Notes: a model not told the origin generated them from the sequence alone. A stretch of DNA of 5,645 nucleotides from Schlesneria sp. (GCA_025353525.1 JANXOO010000435.1:1-5645); one strand, 5' to 3'. Shown: positions 1 through 5,645, counted from the stretch's first letter. A program made the numbers and translations.

Positions 1-20
1 CGTTGACGGTCGCCGGCGTC

Positions 21-76
21 GCTGAAAAAGGGGGACAGGCACCAGGAAGACTTGGAGCCAGTCCCCGTTTTTCAGC
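21..76. repeat. Palindromic repeat copy 1 (short core)
   Basis: The 16-base arms are GCTGAAAAAGGGGGAC (21-36) and GTCCCCGTTTTTCAGC (61-76), complementary at 15 of 16 positions. The stem continues inward past an A/A mismatch with GGC/GCC, then another A/A mismatch, then CCAGG/CTTGG closing on an AAGA loop, with one G-T wobble in the inner stem. The whole unit can fold as one long hairpin. The downstream flank (GGATTTTCAG, then GCCGAAA) partly matches the flank of copy 2. It resembles REP-type extragenic palindromes, which are commonly mobilised by Y1 tyrosine transposases (RAYTs); no such transposase is in the window, so mobility is inferred. Confidence 0.85.
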
Positions 77-139
77 GGACGGATTTTCAGGATTCGCCGA
101 AATGATACCGGGGCGACAAGAAAGCCTGGCGGTTCGTGG

Positions 140-167
140 CCCATTCGCATAGGATAATGCGAATGGG
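140..167. repeat. Perfect 11-bp inverted repeat with 6-base loop
   Basis: CCCATTCGCAT (140-150) and ATGCGAATGGG (157-167) are exact reverse complements separated by AGGATA. Two G-T wobbles could extend the stem outward. It lies between repeat copies 1 and 2 but does not share their sequence. There is no following T-run on either strand, so it is not a classical intrinsic terminator. It could be a protein-binding operator, an RNA hairpin or a recombination site; the sequence does not decide. Confidence 0.75.
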
Positions 168-207
168 TTCGCTGTCATGCGACTGGCCAAATCAGGAAAT
201 ACTCGTT

Positions 208-263
208 GCTGAAAAACGGGAACAGATACCAGGAAGACCTGGAGCCAATTCCCGTTTTTCAGC
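208..263. repeat. Palindromic repeat copy 2 (short core)
   Basis: It has the same architecture and length (56 bp) as copy 1. The arms are GCTGAAAAACGGGAAC (208-223) and ATTCCCGTTTTTCAGC (248-263). Relative to copy 1 the fourteenth base of the left arm is A instead of G, and its partner in the right arm is T instead of C, so pairing is kept by a double change. The inner stem CCAGG-AAGA-CCTGG (229-242) is a perfect 5-bp stem with a 4-base loop. Homology to copy 4 continues outside the arms: GGAAATAC upstream (195-202), and GATTTTCCAC then CCGGTC downstream (269-286). Confidence 0.85.
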
Positions 264-301
264 CGGTAGATTTTCCACTTCCGGTCGCCTGAAAAGAAAA
301 T

Positions 302-361
302 GCCGAAAAAGAGACAGGCACCAGGAAGACCCCCGGCGCGCCGGGGTCCCCATTTTTCAGC
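302..361. repeat. Palindromic repeat copy 3 (long GC-rich core)
   Basis: The left arm is degenerate and shortened by two bases (GCCGAAAAAGAGAC, 302-315). The right arm is good (GTCCCCATTTTTCAGC, 346-361). The left inner part AGGCACCAGGAAGAC matches copies 1 and 2, but the right inner half is replaced by a perfect 16-bp palindrome CCCCGGCGCGCCGGGG (331-346) that also occurs in copy 4. The copy ends 33 bases before the DUF1501 ATG at 395, so it probably lies in that gene's promoter or leader region. Any regulatory effect is inference. Confidence 0.8.
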
Positions 362-386
362 CGTCCGTTTTTGACACCATCACAGC

Positions 387-389
387 AGG
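387..389 (+). promoter_or_regulatory. Weak ribosome binding site for the DUF1501 gene
   Basis: AGG at 387-389 lies five bases before the ATG at 395. This is a short Shine-Dalgarno match, but it favours ATG 395 over the in-frame TTG at 371, which directly follows a T-run and has no purine-rich stretch ahead of it. Confidence 0.35.
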
Positions 390-394
390 TTGCC

Positions 395-1825
395 ATGCAT
401 CAATCCAAACGTGAGAGTACCGGTCGACTTTGTGCCGGTCCGCTGAAGCGGCGAGAATTCCTGTCAGCAGGGGCTTTGGGGCTTGGCGGGCTCTGCTTGC
501 CAGATCTGTTTCGATTGCAGACGCAGGCGGCAAACGCCGGGACGAGCATTGATCAGGAAACGTCGGTGATCTTCGTGTGGTTGCCCGGCGGCCCTCCGCA
601 CATGGACATGTACGACATGAAGCCGAATGCTCCCGCCGAATATCGCGGGGCGTTCCATCCGATTGCCACCAATGTTTCCGGCATGGAAGTTTGCGAACTG
701 ATGCCGCTGCATGCGCGGATGGCCGATCGCTATTCGATCGTTCGCTCGGTCGCTCATACCTTCGCGGATCACGGTGGCGGCCACAAGCGGGTGATGACCG
801 GTCGAATTCCGTTGACGCCTGTCGACACGGTTAATGATTCACCGGCGGCGGGTTCGATCGTTGCCAAATGCCGCGAAGGGAAGATCAGGGCCATTCCCAA
901 TTATGTTTCGCTGAACCCCGGCGGTCGTATTGGTGATGTGTTCGCACAGGGAGCGGCCTACCTTGGTTCGGCGTTTACTCCGTTCAACGTCGAAGGAGAT
1001 CCCACGGCACCGGGCTTTGCCGTTCCGAACATCAGTCCGCAGCCGACCGTCGGTGGACGAATTGATGATCGAATGACGCTGTTGGGAAAACTCGATCGGA
1101 TCGAGCGACAGATTGATGCGTCACGATTGATGGAGTCGATGGACAGTTACCAGCAGCGCGCGGTTGGAATGCTCACCAGCGACCGGGCGAAGCGTGCCTT
1201 CGACCTGTCGCTTGAACCAGATGCCGTTCGCGATCGATACGGGCGGCACTGCTGGGGGCAACGCGCGTTGATGGCCCGACGACTGGTGGAAGCGGGAGTC
1301 AACTTCGTCACGGTCGTCATGGAAAACCCCTATCAGTCAGGAGTCGAGCAACTCAAGCAGGGCGTTTACAACTGGGATTCTCACGCTGTGAATTGCCACA
1401 TTTGGGACGACCTTAAAGTTCGGCTCCCGATTTATGATCGGGCGGTGACCGCGCTGATTGAAGATGTCCATCAGCGAGGCATGAATCGCAAAACGCTGAT
1501 TCTCGTCACCGGCGAATTTGGGCGAACCCCGCGACTGGAAAGTTCGATCGGGACACAGACAGGTGTCATGCAACCCGGACGCGATCACTGGCCGCAGGCG
1601 ATGTCATTCATCATGGCGGGAGGAGTGACGACGGGACAAGTCGTCGGCGCAACCAACTCCAAAGGCGAACATCCCACGGATCGACCACTCACTCCCAACG
1701 ATTTGTGGGCGACCGTCTATCGCCATCTTGGAATTGACTACACAGAATCATTCCCGGATTACCGAGGTCGTCCGATGCCGATATTGCCGTTCGGCGAACC
1801 GATCAGCGAACTGTTGCAAGTGTAA
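395..1825 (+). CDS. DUF1501 family protein, Tat-exported
   Basis: A 476-residue protein of the DUF1501 family (PF07394), distantly related to sulfatases and alkaline phosphatases and very abundant in planctomycetes; biochemical function is unproven. The N-terminus has a twin-arginine signal: KRREFL at residues 18-23, then a Gly/Ala/Leu-rich stretch, so export through Tat is likely. Family landmarks run in order: GGPPHMDMYD (about 65-74), DHGGGHKR (125-132), NWDSH (326-330), GEFGRTP (373-379) and GRDHW (395-399), followed by the usual C-terminal AGGV, GATN and DRP segments. The His and Asp residues in these motifs are candidate metal ligands, by analogy only. Length and both ends look complete. 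ATG 395 is preferred to TTG 371, which adds eight residues. The DUF1549/DUF1553 cytochrome-like partner that often accompanies such genes is not in this window; the next + strand gene is the exported cyclase, 208 bases on. Confidence 0.93.
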   Translation: MHQSKRESTGRLCAGPLKRREFLSAGALGLGGLCLPDLFRLQTQAANAGTSIDQETSVIFVWLPGGPPHMDMYDMKPNAPAEYRGAFHPIATNVSGMEVCELMPLHARMADRYSIVRSVAHTFADHGGGHKRVMTGRIPLTPVDTVNDSPAAGSIVAKCREGKIRAIPNYVSLNPGGRIGDVFAQGAAYLGSAFTPFNVEGDPTAPGFAVPNISPQPTVGGRIDDRMTLLGKLDRIERQIDASRLMESMDSYQQRAVGMLTSDRAKRAFDLSLEPDAVRDRYGRHCWGQRALMARRLVEAGVNFVTVVMENPYQSGVEQLKQGVYNWDSHAVNCHIWDDLKVRLPIYDRAVTALIEDVHQRGMNRKTLILVTGEFGRTPRLESSIGTQTGVMQPGRDHWPQAMSFIMAGGVTTGQVVGATNSKGEHPTDRPLTPNDLWATVYRHLGIDYTESFPDYRGRPMPILPFGEPISELLQV

Positions 1826-1945
1826 GTTGGCAACACTCTCGATTGAACGCAACTTTCACGAAGCAGGAATATCCCGGATGCTTTCCAATCGTCGCGATCA
1901 ATCGATTTCTTTTTCGGGCGACCGGCAGGAAAGGAAATACCAGTC

Positions 1946-2007
1946 GCTGAAAAAGGGGGACAGGCACCACGAAGGCCCCCGGCGCGCCGGGGTCCCCGTT
2001 TTTCAGC
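1946..2007. repeat. Palindromic repeat copy 4 (long GC-rich core, extended arms)
   Basis: The arms are identical to those of copy 1 (1946-1961 and 1992-2007), around the same CCCCGGCGCGCCGGGG core (1977-1992) as copy 3. Further inverted matches lie outside: GACCGGC (1920-1926) with GCCGGTC (2024-2030), GGAAAT (1933-1938) with ATTTTCC (2014-2020), and more loosely AATCGATTTC (1900-1909) with GAAACGATT (2036-2044). The full element may therefore span about 1900-2045. It fills most of the gap between the DUF1501 and cyclase genes. It has no stop codon in the cyclase frame, so that frame reads through it, which blurs the cyclase start. Confidence 0.85.
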
Positions 2008-2033
2008 CAGTTGATTTTCCACGGCCGGTCTCC

Positions 2034-3809
2034 TTGAAACGATTTGCCAGAGATCATCGTCGGGTGTGGCTCTTGACGACTCTTGCCGGAATCGTTGCGG
2101 CTGGCGTTGCATCGGTGCGGGCGGCTGACAACGACAAAAGCGGGCCGAGTCGGTTTGTCGATCATTCGCTGGTGATCGCGACGGAATATCCCTGCACCTG
2201 GCCAACCTACCCGTTTCCCGGTTTTCAGTTGATTCACAGCCGAACGATCGGGCCTCAGTCTGCCTACAATGTCGATGTGCTTTTGATTGACGGGAATACG
2301 GGGACTCAACTGGATGTTCCTCCGCATTCGGTTGCACGACCCGATTTGAAGCGTCCGAAATCGGGGCCGCTCGGCCTGGCCTATACCGACAAAATCGATG
2401 CATGGCAGTTCGGCGGCGAAGCGTGTGTGATTGATGTTCGTGACCTGCTGGATCAGGCTCCCAAAGGGGTGAGTCCGCTCGTGACTGCCGATCATGTCAA
2501 GCGGTTCGAATCGAAACACAGGTTACTGAAATTCGGCGATGTTGCCCTCTTCCGTAGTGATTACTCCGACAAGTACTACCGGCCATTCCCGGAAGGGGAT
2601 CGATTTATTGCGGATGTTATCGATCGCAAAGCTCCAGGCTACCCCGATCCCGATCCGGACTGTATGGAGTTTCTTGCGACGAGGGGTGTGATGGCGTTGG
2701 GGACTGACAGTGCCAGCATGGGGCCGATGCCGAATCTGGCCGAACCGACTCATTACGCCGGATTGAGGCACGGGATGATCTGGACCGAGGGTGCCACAAA
2801 ACTGGGCGAACTTCCGGCGACCGGTGCTTTCTATTGTATGCTCGGTCCTCGACACCAGGGAGGACCCTATGGTGAATGTCGGGCATTTTCGATTGTCGGG
2901 GGGGACCTTCCAAACCGATTGATCGACTCGGCCAAAAACAAGCGGGCAATCGATCTCTCACCGACGCTGGCACCCGATCTGCCGCTCACAACACCAGGAT
3001 TTGCGACCGGGAAACATCGACAGACCTATCTGAAGATCGATTTTTTGTACTCTGAATATCTCGATATGTGGCATCATGGACATCTGATGGACGCGATGAC
3101 GGGAACGCATCTGGTTCCTCCGTCGTATGCTCTTCCGCCTGCCGGCGTCACGCCGGATTATTCGCCGGAAGTGCGAGGTTGGCTGGGGGAGTACGAGAAG
3201 ATTTACGGTCCTCGCGGCGTCAGTTCGATGACGACGGAACGAGTACCACTCGATTGGACGTGCGGGCCGGTACGAGTGATCGATGTCCGGTCGCTTGTCG
3301 GTTCCACTGACAAGAAATCCTGGCCTGTGTCACCGGTGATTTCGGCTGAAAACATCGCGGCCTATGAAAAGCAGACTGGAAACCTGAAGGCCGGTGACAT
3401 TGTTGTGTTCTATACCGGACACCTTGACCGCCATTTGAAACCGCTTCCTGACGATTCGGGCGTTTGGGCCGATCCGTTGGCAGGAAAGAGTGAAGGCTGG
3501 CCTGTCCCCGACTCCGATACGATCGTCTTTTTGAAGAGTCGGGGAATCCGCTGTGTGGCCACGGATGCCCCGGATCTTGGTGGCGTTAACCCGCGGCAGG
3601 CACTCATGACGTACTGGGCATTGGGAAGCCGCGAGATGGTAGGAGTCGAGTTTCTGCATAACGTGGGGCAGATCGCGATTCGGAAAACCGAAGACGAGCG
3701 GGCTGCAAGCTCGTCAATCCAGGCATCAAGCGGGGCCTGTTTTCTGTTTGCGCCTGTCAAAGTTCGCGACTGTCACGGCGGACCGGGCAGGGCCATTGTT
3801 CTTTATTGA
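2034..3809 (+). CDS. Exported protein with two tandem cyclase-like (PF04199) domains
   Basis: From TTG 2034 this is 591 residues. It opens MKRFARDHRR, then a hydrophobic stretch and ASVRA-AD, a good Sec signal peptide. PF04199 includes kynurenine formamidase KynB, with metal motif HxGTHxDxPxH and a later His and Glu 12 apart. Domain 1 (about 40-300) reads NTGTQLDVPPH at 88-98, keeping the Asp and final His but having Asn and Gln for the first two His; it keeps the later pair H240 and E252. Domain 2 (about 320-591) reads MTGTHLVPPSY at 355-365, keeping only the middle His (359); the later pair is Y527 and E539. Both domains end in a similar GA(F/C)-HxGGP-type segment, so they look like a duplication. 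A metal-dependent hydrolase role is inferred; substrate unknown. Start uncertain: TTG 2034 has no clear RBS and lies in the outer arm of repeat copy 4. ATG 1878 would translate the whole repeat and bury the signal peptide; GTG 2064 would remove its charged end. Confidence 0.85.
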   Translation: MKRFARDHRRVWLLTTLAGIVAAGVASVRAADNDKSGPSRFVDHSLVIATEYPCTWPTYPFPGFQLIHSRTIGPQSAYNVDVLLIDGNTGTQLDVPPHSVARPDLKRPKSGPLGLAYTDKIDAWQFGGEACVIDVRDLLDQAPKGVSPLVTADHVKRFESKHRLLKFGDVALFRSDYSDKYYRPFPEGDRFIADVIDRKAPGYPDPDPDCMEFLATRGVMALGTDSASMGPMPNLAEPTHYAGLRHGMIWTEGATKLGELPATGAFYCMLGPRHQGGPYGECRAFSIVGGDLPNRLIDSAKNKRAIDLSPTLAPDLPLTTPGFATGKHRQTYLKIDFLYSEYLDMWHHGHLMDAMTGTHLVPPSYALPPAGVTPDYSPEVRGWLGEYEKIYGPRGVSSMTTERVPLDWTCGPVRVIDVRSLVGSTDKKSWPVSPVISAENIAAYEKQTGNLKAGDIVVFYTGHLDRHLKPLPDDSGVWADPLAGKSEGWPVPDSDTIVFLKSRGIRCVATDAPDLGGVNPRQALMTYWALGSREMVGVEFLHNVGQIAIRKTEDERAASSSIQASSGACFLFAPVKVRDCHGGPGRAIVLY

Positions 3810-3824
3810 GATGACGATCTCAAT
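3805..3824. terminator. Hairpin spanning two convergent stop codons
   Basis: ATTGAGAT (3805-3812) and ATCTCAAT (3817-3824) are exact reverse complements around a GACG loop. The left arm contains the cyclase stop (TGA 3807-3809), and the right arm contains the stop of the - strand small gene (3820-3822). Its position suggests a shared bidirectional terminator. Against this, the stem is AT-rich and no T-run follows on either strand, so factor-independent termination would be weak. Confidence 0.35.
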
Positions 3825-4077
3825 TGAATGATGGCGCCAACGGATATTGTTCCTGGTCAAAGTGAGGGATCAGGAATTCCGCGTGATTCTCCCACTGCAT
3901 TTCTTCAATTTCGACAATTTCTTTCCAGTCCAACTTGTCCGACCCATACCTATCGATCAGCTTCGCTACAGCGCAAACCCAGTCGGAGCCAATGCATACA
4001 GCGTGAGGTTGATCTTCAAACCATGCCTTCCAGCCATCCTCGATGAACTCGACCACAATATGGGCGAACGTTTGCAT
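3820..4077 (-). CDS. Small acidic protein of unknown function (85 aa)
   Basis: I do not recognise a family. The start ATG (4077-4075) has GGAG ten bases upstream (complement of 4088-4091). The 85-residue product is acidic and rich in Trp and Glu. A likely beta segment (AHIVVEFIEDGWKAWFEDQP) is followed by a probable helix (WVCAVAKLIDRYG, about 33-45), then an acidic DWKEIVEIEEMQW stretch and HAEFLIPHF near the C-terminus. The EDGW...F.D.P then G..W..AV..L pattern loosely recalls the small HicB-type fold, but no HicA partner is adjacent, so that is only a hint. The protein-like composition, RBS and neat convergence 10 bases from the cyclase stop support a real gene. Opposite-strand frames here look like its shadows. 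It is separated by 123 bases from the hydrolase gene upstream on the same strand. Confidence 0.68.
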   Translation of the reverse strand: MQTFAHIVVEFIEDGWKAWFEDQPHAVCIGSDWVCAVAKLIDRYGSDKLDWKEIVEIEEMQWENHAEFLIPHFDQEQYPLAPSFN

Positions 4078-4087
4078 TCAGGATCGT

Positions 4088-4091
4088 CTCC
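4088..4091 (-). promoter_or_regulatory. Ribosome binding site of the small - strand gene
   Basis: Read on the - strand this is GGAG, ending ten bases before the ATG at 4077. The spacing is slightly long but acceptable, and it supports that start codon. Confidence 0.45.
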
Positions 4092-4142
4092 GCTTAAGAA
4101 GTTTATGAGAACCCTCACAGGTATAAAGCGGTAGATTGGCGA

Positions 4143-4168
4143 TTTTCCGGACGTACAATTCCGGAAAA
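4143..4168. repeat. 9-bp inverted repeat downstream of the hydrolase gene
   Basis: TTTTCCGGA (4143-4151) and TCCGGAAAA (4160-4168) are exact complements around an 8-base loop. The hairpin lies 32 bases past the hydrolase stop on the - strand and upstream of the small gene. The T/A runs are on the wrong sides for a canonical terminator: on the - strand the T-run (complement of 4165-4171) opens the hairpin instead of following it. It may be a stabilising 3' hairpin or a regulatory dyad for the small gene; neither is shown. Confidence 0.4.
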
Positions 4169-4200
4169 AAACGAAGTTTCCTGAATATTTATTGAAATGG

Positions 4201-5645
4201 CTATTTTTGGAGAGTTGGCGCTGCCTGTTCGACAGGGGGTTGTTGAACTCGAACTGTGATTTTTGAAGGCATTGATGTGGTTCTGAAAACTCGCTGCGTG
4301 GCCCTTTGAAAGTCGGCGGGACGTGCCTTGTAGATATCGACGAACGTCTGAGGATTTCGGTCGATCAATGGAAACCAGGTACTCTGTACCTGCACCATGA
4401 TCCGATGTCCCGGTCGAAAGACGTGACTGATGTCCTGCATCGTAAAGGTTACGGATTCCGGGCGATTCGGGACGAACGGTACCGGTTTTTCAAAACTCTT
4501 CCGGAACTTGCCACGGAAAACATCCCCTCTGACCAATTGCTGGTATCCACCCATTCGGACTCCGGAAGGATTCTCCCGGGGATCGGGATAGTCATTCGGA
4601 TAGACATCGATCAGCTTCACGATCCAGTCCGAGTCTGTTCCTGATGTCGAGACGTGCAGTTCAACGTCAATCGGTCCGGCAATCAACGTGTCTTGCTCGA
4701 TCTCGTCTGTTTGATAAACGAGTACATCAGGACGACTGGCGACGTGACGCTGATCAGCCGTCATGTATTCGGGAGCCATTCCGATGGTCGTTTTGTCATA
4801 GAACGGAACCGGTTTGGCCGGGTCGCTGATGTATTCGTCGCGATCGACATTCGAGTCCGTTTCGGTAGGCGGTTGCGGCATCAGGCGTCCTCCCGATCGC
4901 AGGTACCATGATTGCAACTGAGTGTTTTGAGGAGGCCATGCATCGTACTGACGCCAGACGTTCGTACCGGTTTCAAAAATCCACGCTTCGGGGTGACTCA
5001 GTTTGCCTTCCCCCTTGAGGTGGAATTCAAAAAACGGGAATTCGATATGTTCGCGAAAGAACTCCGATGTCTTCGAATTGAATGACACGTGTCCAAGCGA
5101 TAATCCATCGCCTCGTGACCAGCCCCCGTGGATCCATGGCCCCATCACCAGAAGATTGGTTGCTTGAGGACTTCCCGCTTCAACGTGCTTGTAAGTTTCG
5201 AGAGCCCCGAACAGGTTTTCAGCGTCGAACCAGCCACCGACTGTCATGACGGCAGGTCGAATCTGCTTGAGGTGTGGCCTGAGGTTTCGGGCTTTCCAGA
5301 AATCATCATAGGTTCCGTGATCCATTACCTCGTTCCAGAAAGGAACCTCGCCCTTGTAATAGCGAGAATCGACATTGGGGAGCGAACCGAGTCGAAGAAA
5401 GAAGTCATATCCGTCCGGAGTCCCGTGATCGAATTTGTGTTCGATCTTTTTTGTCGGTTGCGGTCGTTGACGGCCGTTCGTCGCCATAAAGTTGAAGGCG
5501 TGAGGCAACTGCAACGCTCCGTTATGGTGCCAGTCATCACCGATGAACCAGTCAACAATGGGTGCCTGGGGCGAACAGGCCACGAGTGCCGGATGAGCGT
5601 CGATCAACCCGGCGCTTGTATAGAATCCGGGATAGGAAATGCCCG
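4201..5645 (-). CDS. CocE/NonD family acyl hydrolase (X-Pro dipeptidyl-peptidase S15-like), 5' end outside the window
   Basis: The reading frame is open from the window edge to a TAG at 4203-4201, giving the last 480 residues. Family members are serine hydrolases (cocaine esterase, glutaryl-7-ACA acylase, X-Pro dipeptidyl peptidase). The alpha/beta-hydrolase nucleophile motif GISYPG is the first thing in the window, with Ser encoded at 5637-5635. The other triad members are Asp in GGWFDAEN (5226-5224) and His in GPWIHGG (5130-5128). The DWFIGDDWHHNGA segment is typical of the acylase-like branch. The C-terminal half, from about DTLIAGPIDVELHV onward, fits the PF08530 jelly-roll domain and ends naturally. 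An apparent TTG start at 5607 is not the true start, because it would remove the catalytic Ser. Family size suggests roughly 100-200 residues, including any signal peptide, are missing. The substrate cannot be read from the sequence. Confidence 0.92.
   Translation of the reverse strand, partial: GISYPGFYTSAGLIDAHPALVACSPQAPIVDWFIGDDWHHNGALQLPHAFNFMATNGRQRPQPTKKIEHKFDHGTPDGYDFFLRLGSLPNVDSRYYKGEVPFWNEVMDHGTYDDFWKARNLRPHLKQIRPAVMTVGGWFDAENLFGALETYKHVEAGSPQATNLLVMGPWIHGGWSRGDGLSLGHVSFNSKTSEFFREHIEFPFFEFHLKGEGKLSHPEAWIFETGTNVWRQYDAWPPQNTQLQSWYLRSGGRLMPQPPTETDSNVDRDEYISDPAKPVPFYDKTTIGMAPEYMTADQRHVASRPDVLVYQTDEIEQDTLIAGPIDVELHVSTSGTDSDWIVKLIDVYPNDYPDPRENPSGVRMGGYQQLVRGDVFRGKFRKSFEKPVPFVPNRPESVTFTMQDISHVFRPGHRIMVQVQSTWFPLIDRNPQTFVDIYKARPADFQRATQRVFRTTSMPSKITVRVQQPPVEQAAPTLQK

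Larger units (their letters stand above)
1..394. other. Repeat-rich intergenic region without a convincing gene
   Basis: No reading frame here looks like a real protein. The longest + strand frame (136-414) runs straight through two palindromic repeat copies and the 11-bp dyad, has an arginine-rich low-quality translation, and overlaps the DUF1501 start in another frame, so I treat it as spurious. What the region does hold is three copies of the repeat (21-76, 208-263, 302-361), whose flanks are partly conserved too, and an independent perfect inverted repeat at 140-167. No clear sigma-70 promoter with both boxes at good spacing was found ahead of the DUF1501 gene. Confidence 0.7.

Noticed and set aside
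371..376. TTGACA, an exact -35 consensus
   Set aside because: A -10 box at normal spacing would fall on the DUF1501 start codon (about 394-399), so it cannot drive a transcript containing the ATG at 395. The same TTG as a start codon lacks an RBS.
136..414. 92-residue open frame on the + strand
   Set aside because: It translates repeat copies 2 and 3 and the 11-bp dyad, is arginine-rich without domain character, and overlaps the DUF1501 start in another frame.
1813..1837. Short inverted repeats (GTTGC/GCAAC and AGTGT/ACACT) around the DUF1501 stop
   Set aside because: Five-base arms with loops of 9-12 bases are expected by chance, and there is no T-run.
1728..1877. Upstream extension of the cyclase frame into the DUF1501 gene
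   Set aside because: It would overlap the end of a well-supported gene by almost 100 bases and put about 100 non-family residues ahead of a clear signal peptide.
1..2045. The set of repeats as a CRISPR array
   Set aside because: Copies are palindromic, irregularly spaced, separated by coding sequence, and there are no uniform spacers or cas genes.
1759..2519. Two long - strand open frames (1759-2403 and 1803-2519)
   Set aside because: They lie antisense to the cyclase gene and the repeat, and their arginine/proline-rich translations have no recognisable domain; they are shadows.
4100..4130. TATACC/TTTATA-like -10 box for the small gene on the - strand
   Set aside because: No acceptable -35 box was found 16-18 bases upstream, so a promoter is not supported.
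3828..4134. Two + strand open frames opposite the small gene
   Set aside because: The - strand frame has a better RBS and more protein-like sequence; the + strand frames would also start right after the convergent hairpin without a clear RBS.

Overview
The window looks like a chromosomal segment of a planctomycete (Planctomycetota). The evidence is a Tat-exported DUF1501 protein of the planctomycete type, an exported two-domain cyclase-family protein, a CocE/NonD-type acyl hydrolase, wide spacing between genes, and intergenic copies of a palindromic repeat containing GGGGACAGGCACC. I read no 16S rRNA or other marker, so this placement is an inference and no species is named.

Layout. Positions 1-394 hold no convincing gene. 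They carry three copies of the palindromic repeat and a separate perfect 11-bp dyad. A DUF1501 protein with a twin-arginine signal follows on the + strand (395-1825). A fourth repeat copy, with long outer arms, fills most of the gap to the next + strand gene (best start TTG 2034, end 3809), which encodes an exported protein with two tandem cyclase-like (PF04199) domains. It converges on a small 85-residue unknown protein on the - strand (4077-3820), and an 8-bp hairpin spans both stop codons. The right end (5645-4201, - strand) is the C-terminal 480 residues of a CocE/NonD (X-Pro dipeptidyl-peptidase S15-like) hydrolase. Its N-terminus lies beyond the window, but the Ser, Asp and His of its catalytic triad are all visible.

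How the genes may work together. The DUF1501 and cyclase proteins are co-directional and both carry export signals, but they are about 200 bp apart with a repeat between them, so a tight operon is not supported. All three large proteins belong to hydrolase-like or metal-dependent families common in planctomycete catabolism; no shared pathway can be read from the sequence.

The most unusual content is the repeat family. It has nested inverted arms with a compensatory base-pair change between copies, and two versions of the central core. The GGCGCGCC-core version lies just upstream of both exported-protein genes, and the arm of the last copy appears to run into the first codons of the cyclase. 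The cyclase is also notable: its two domains have lost different parts of the canonical HxGTHxDxPxH metal motif.
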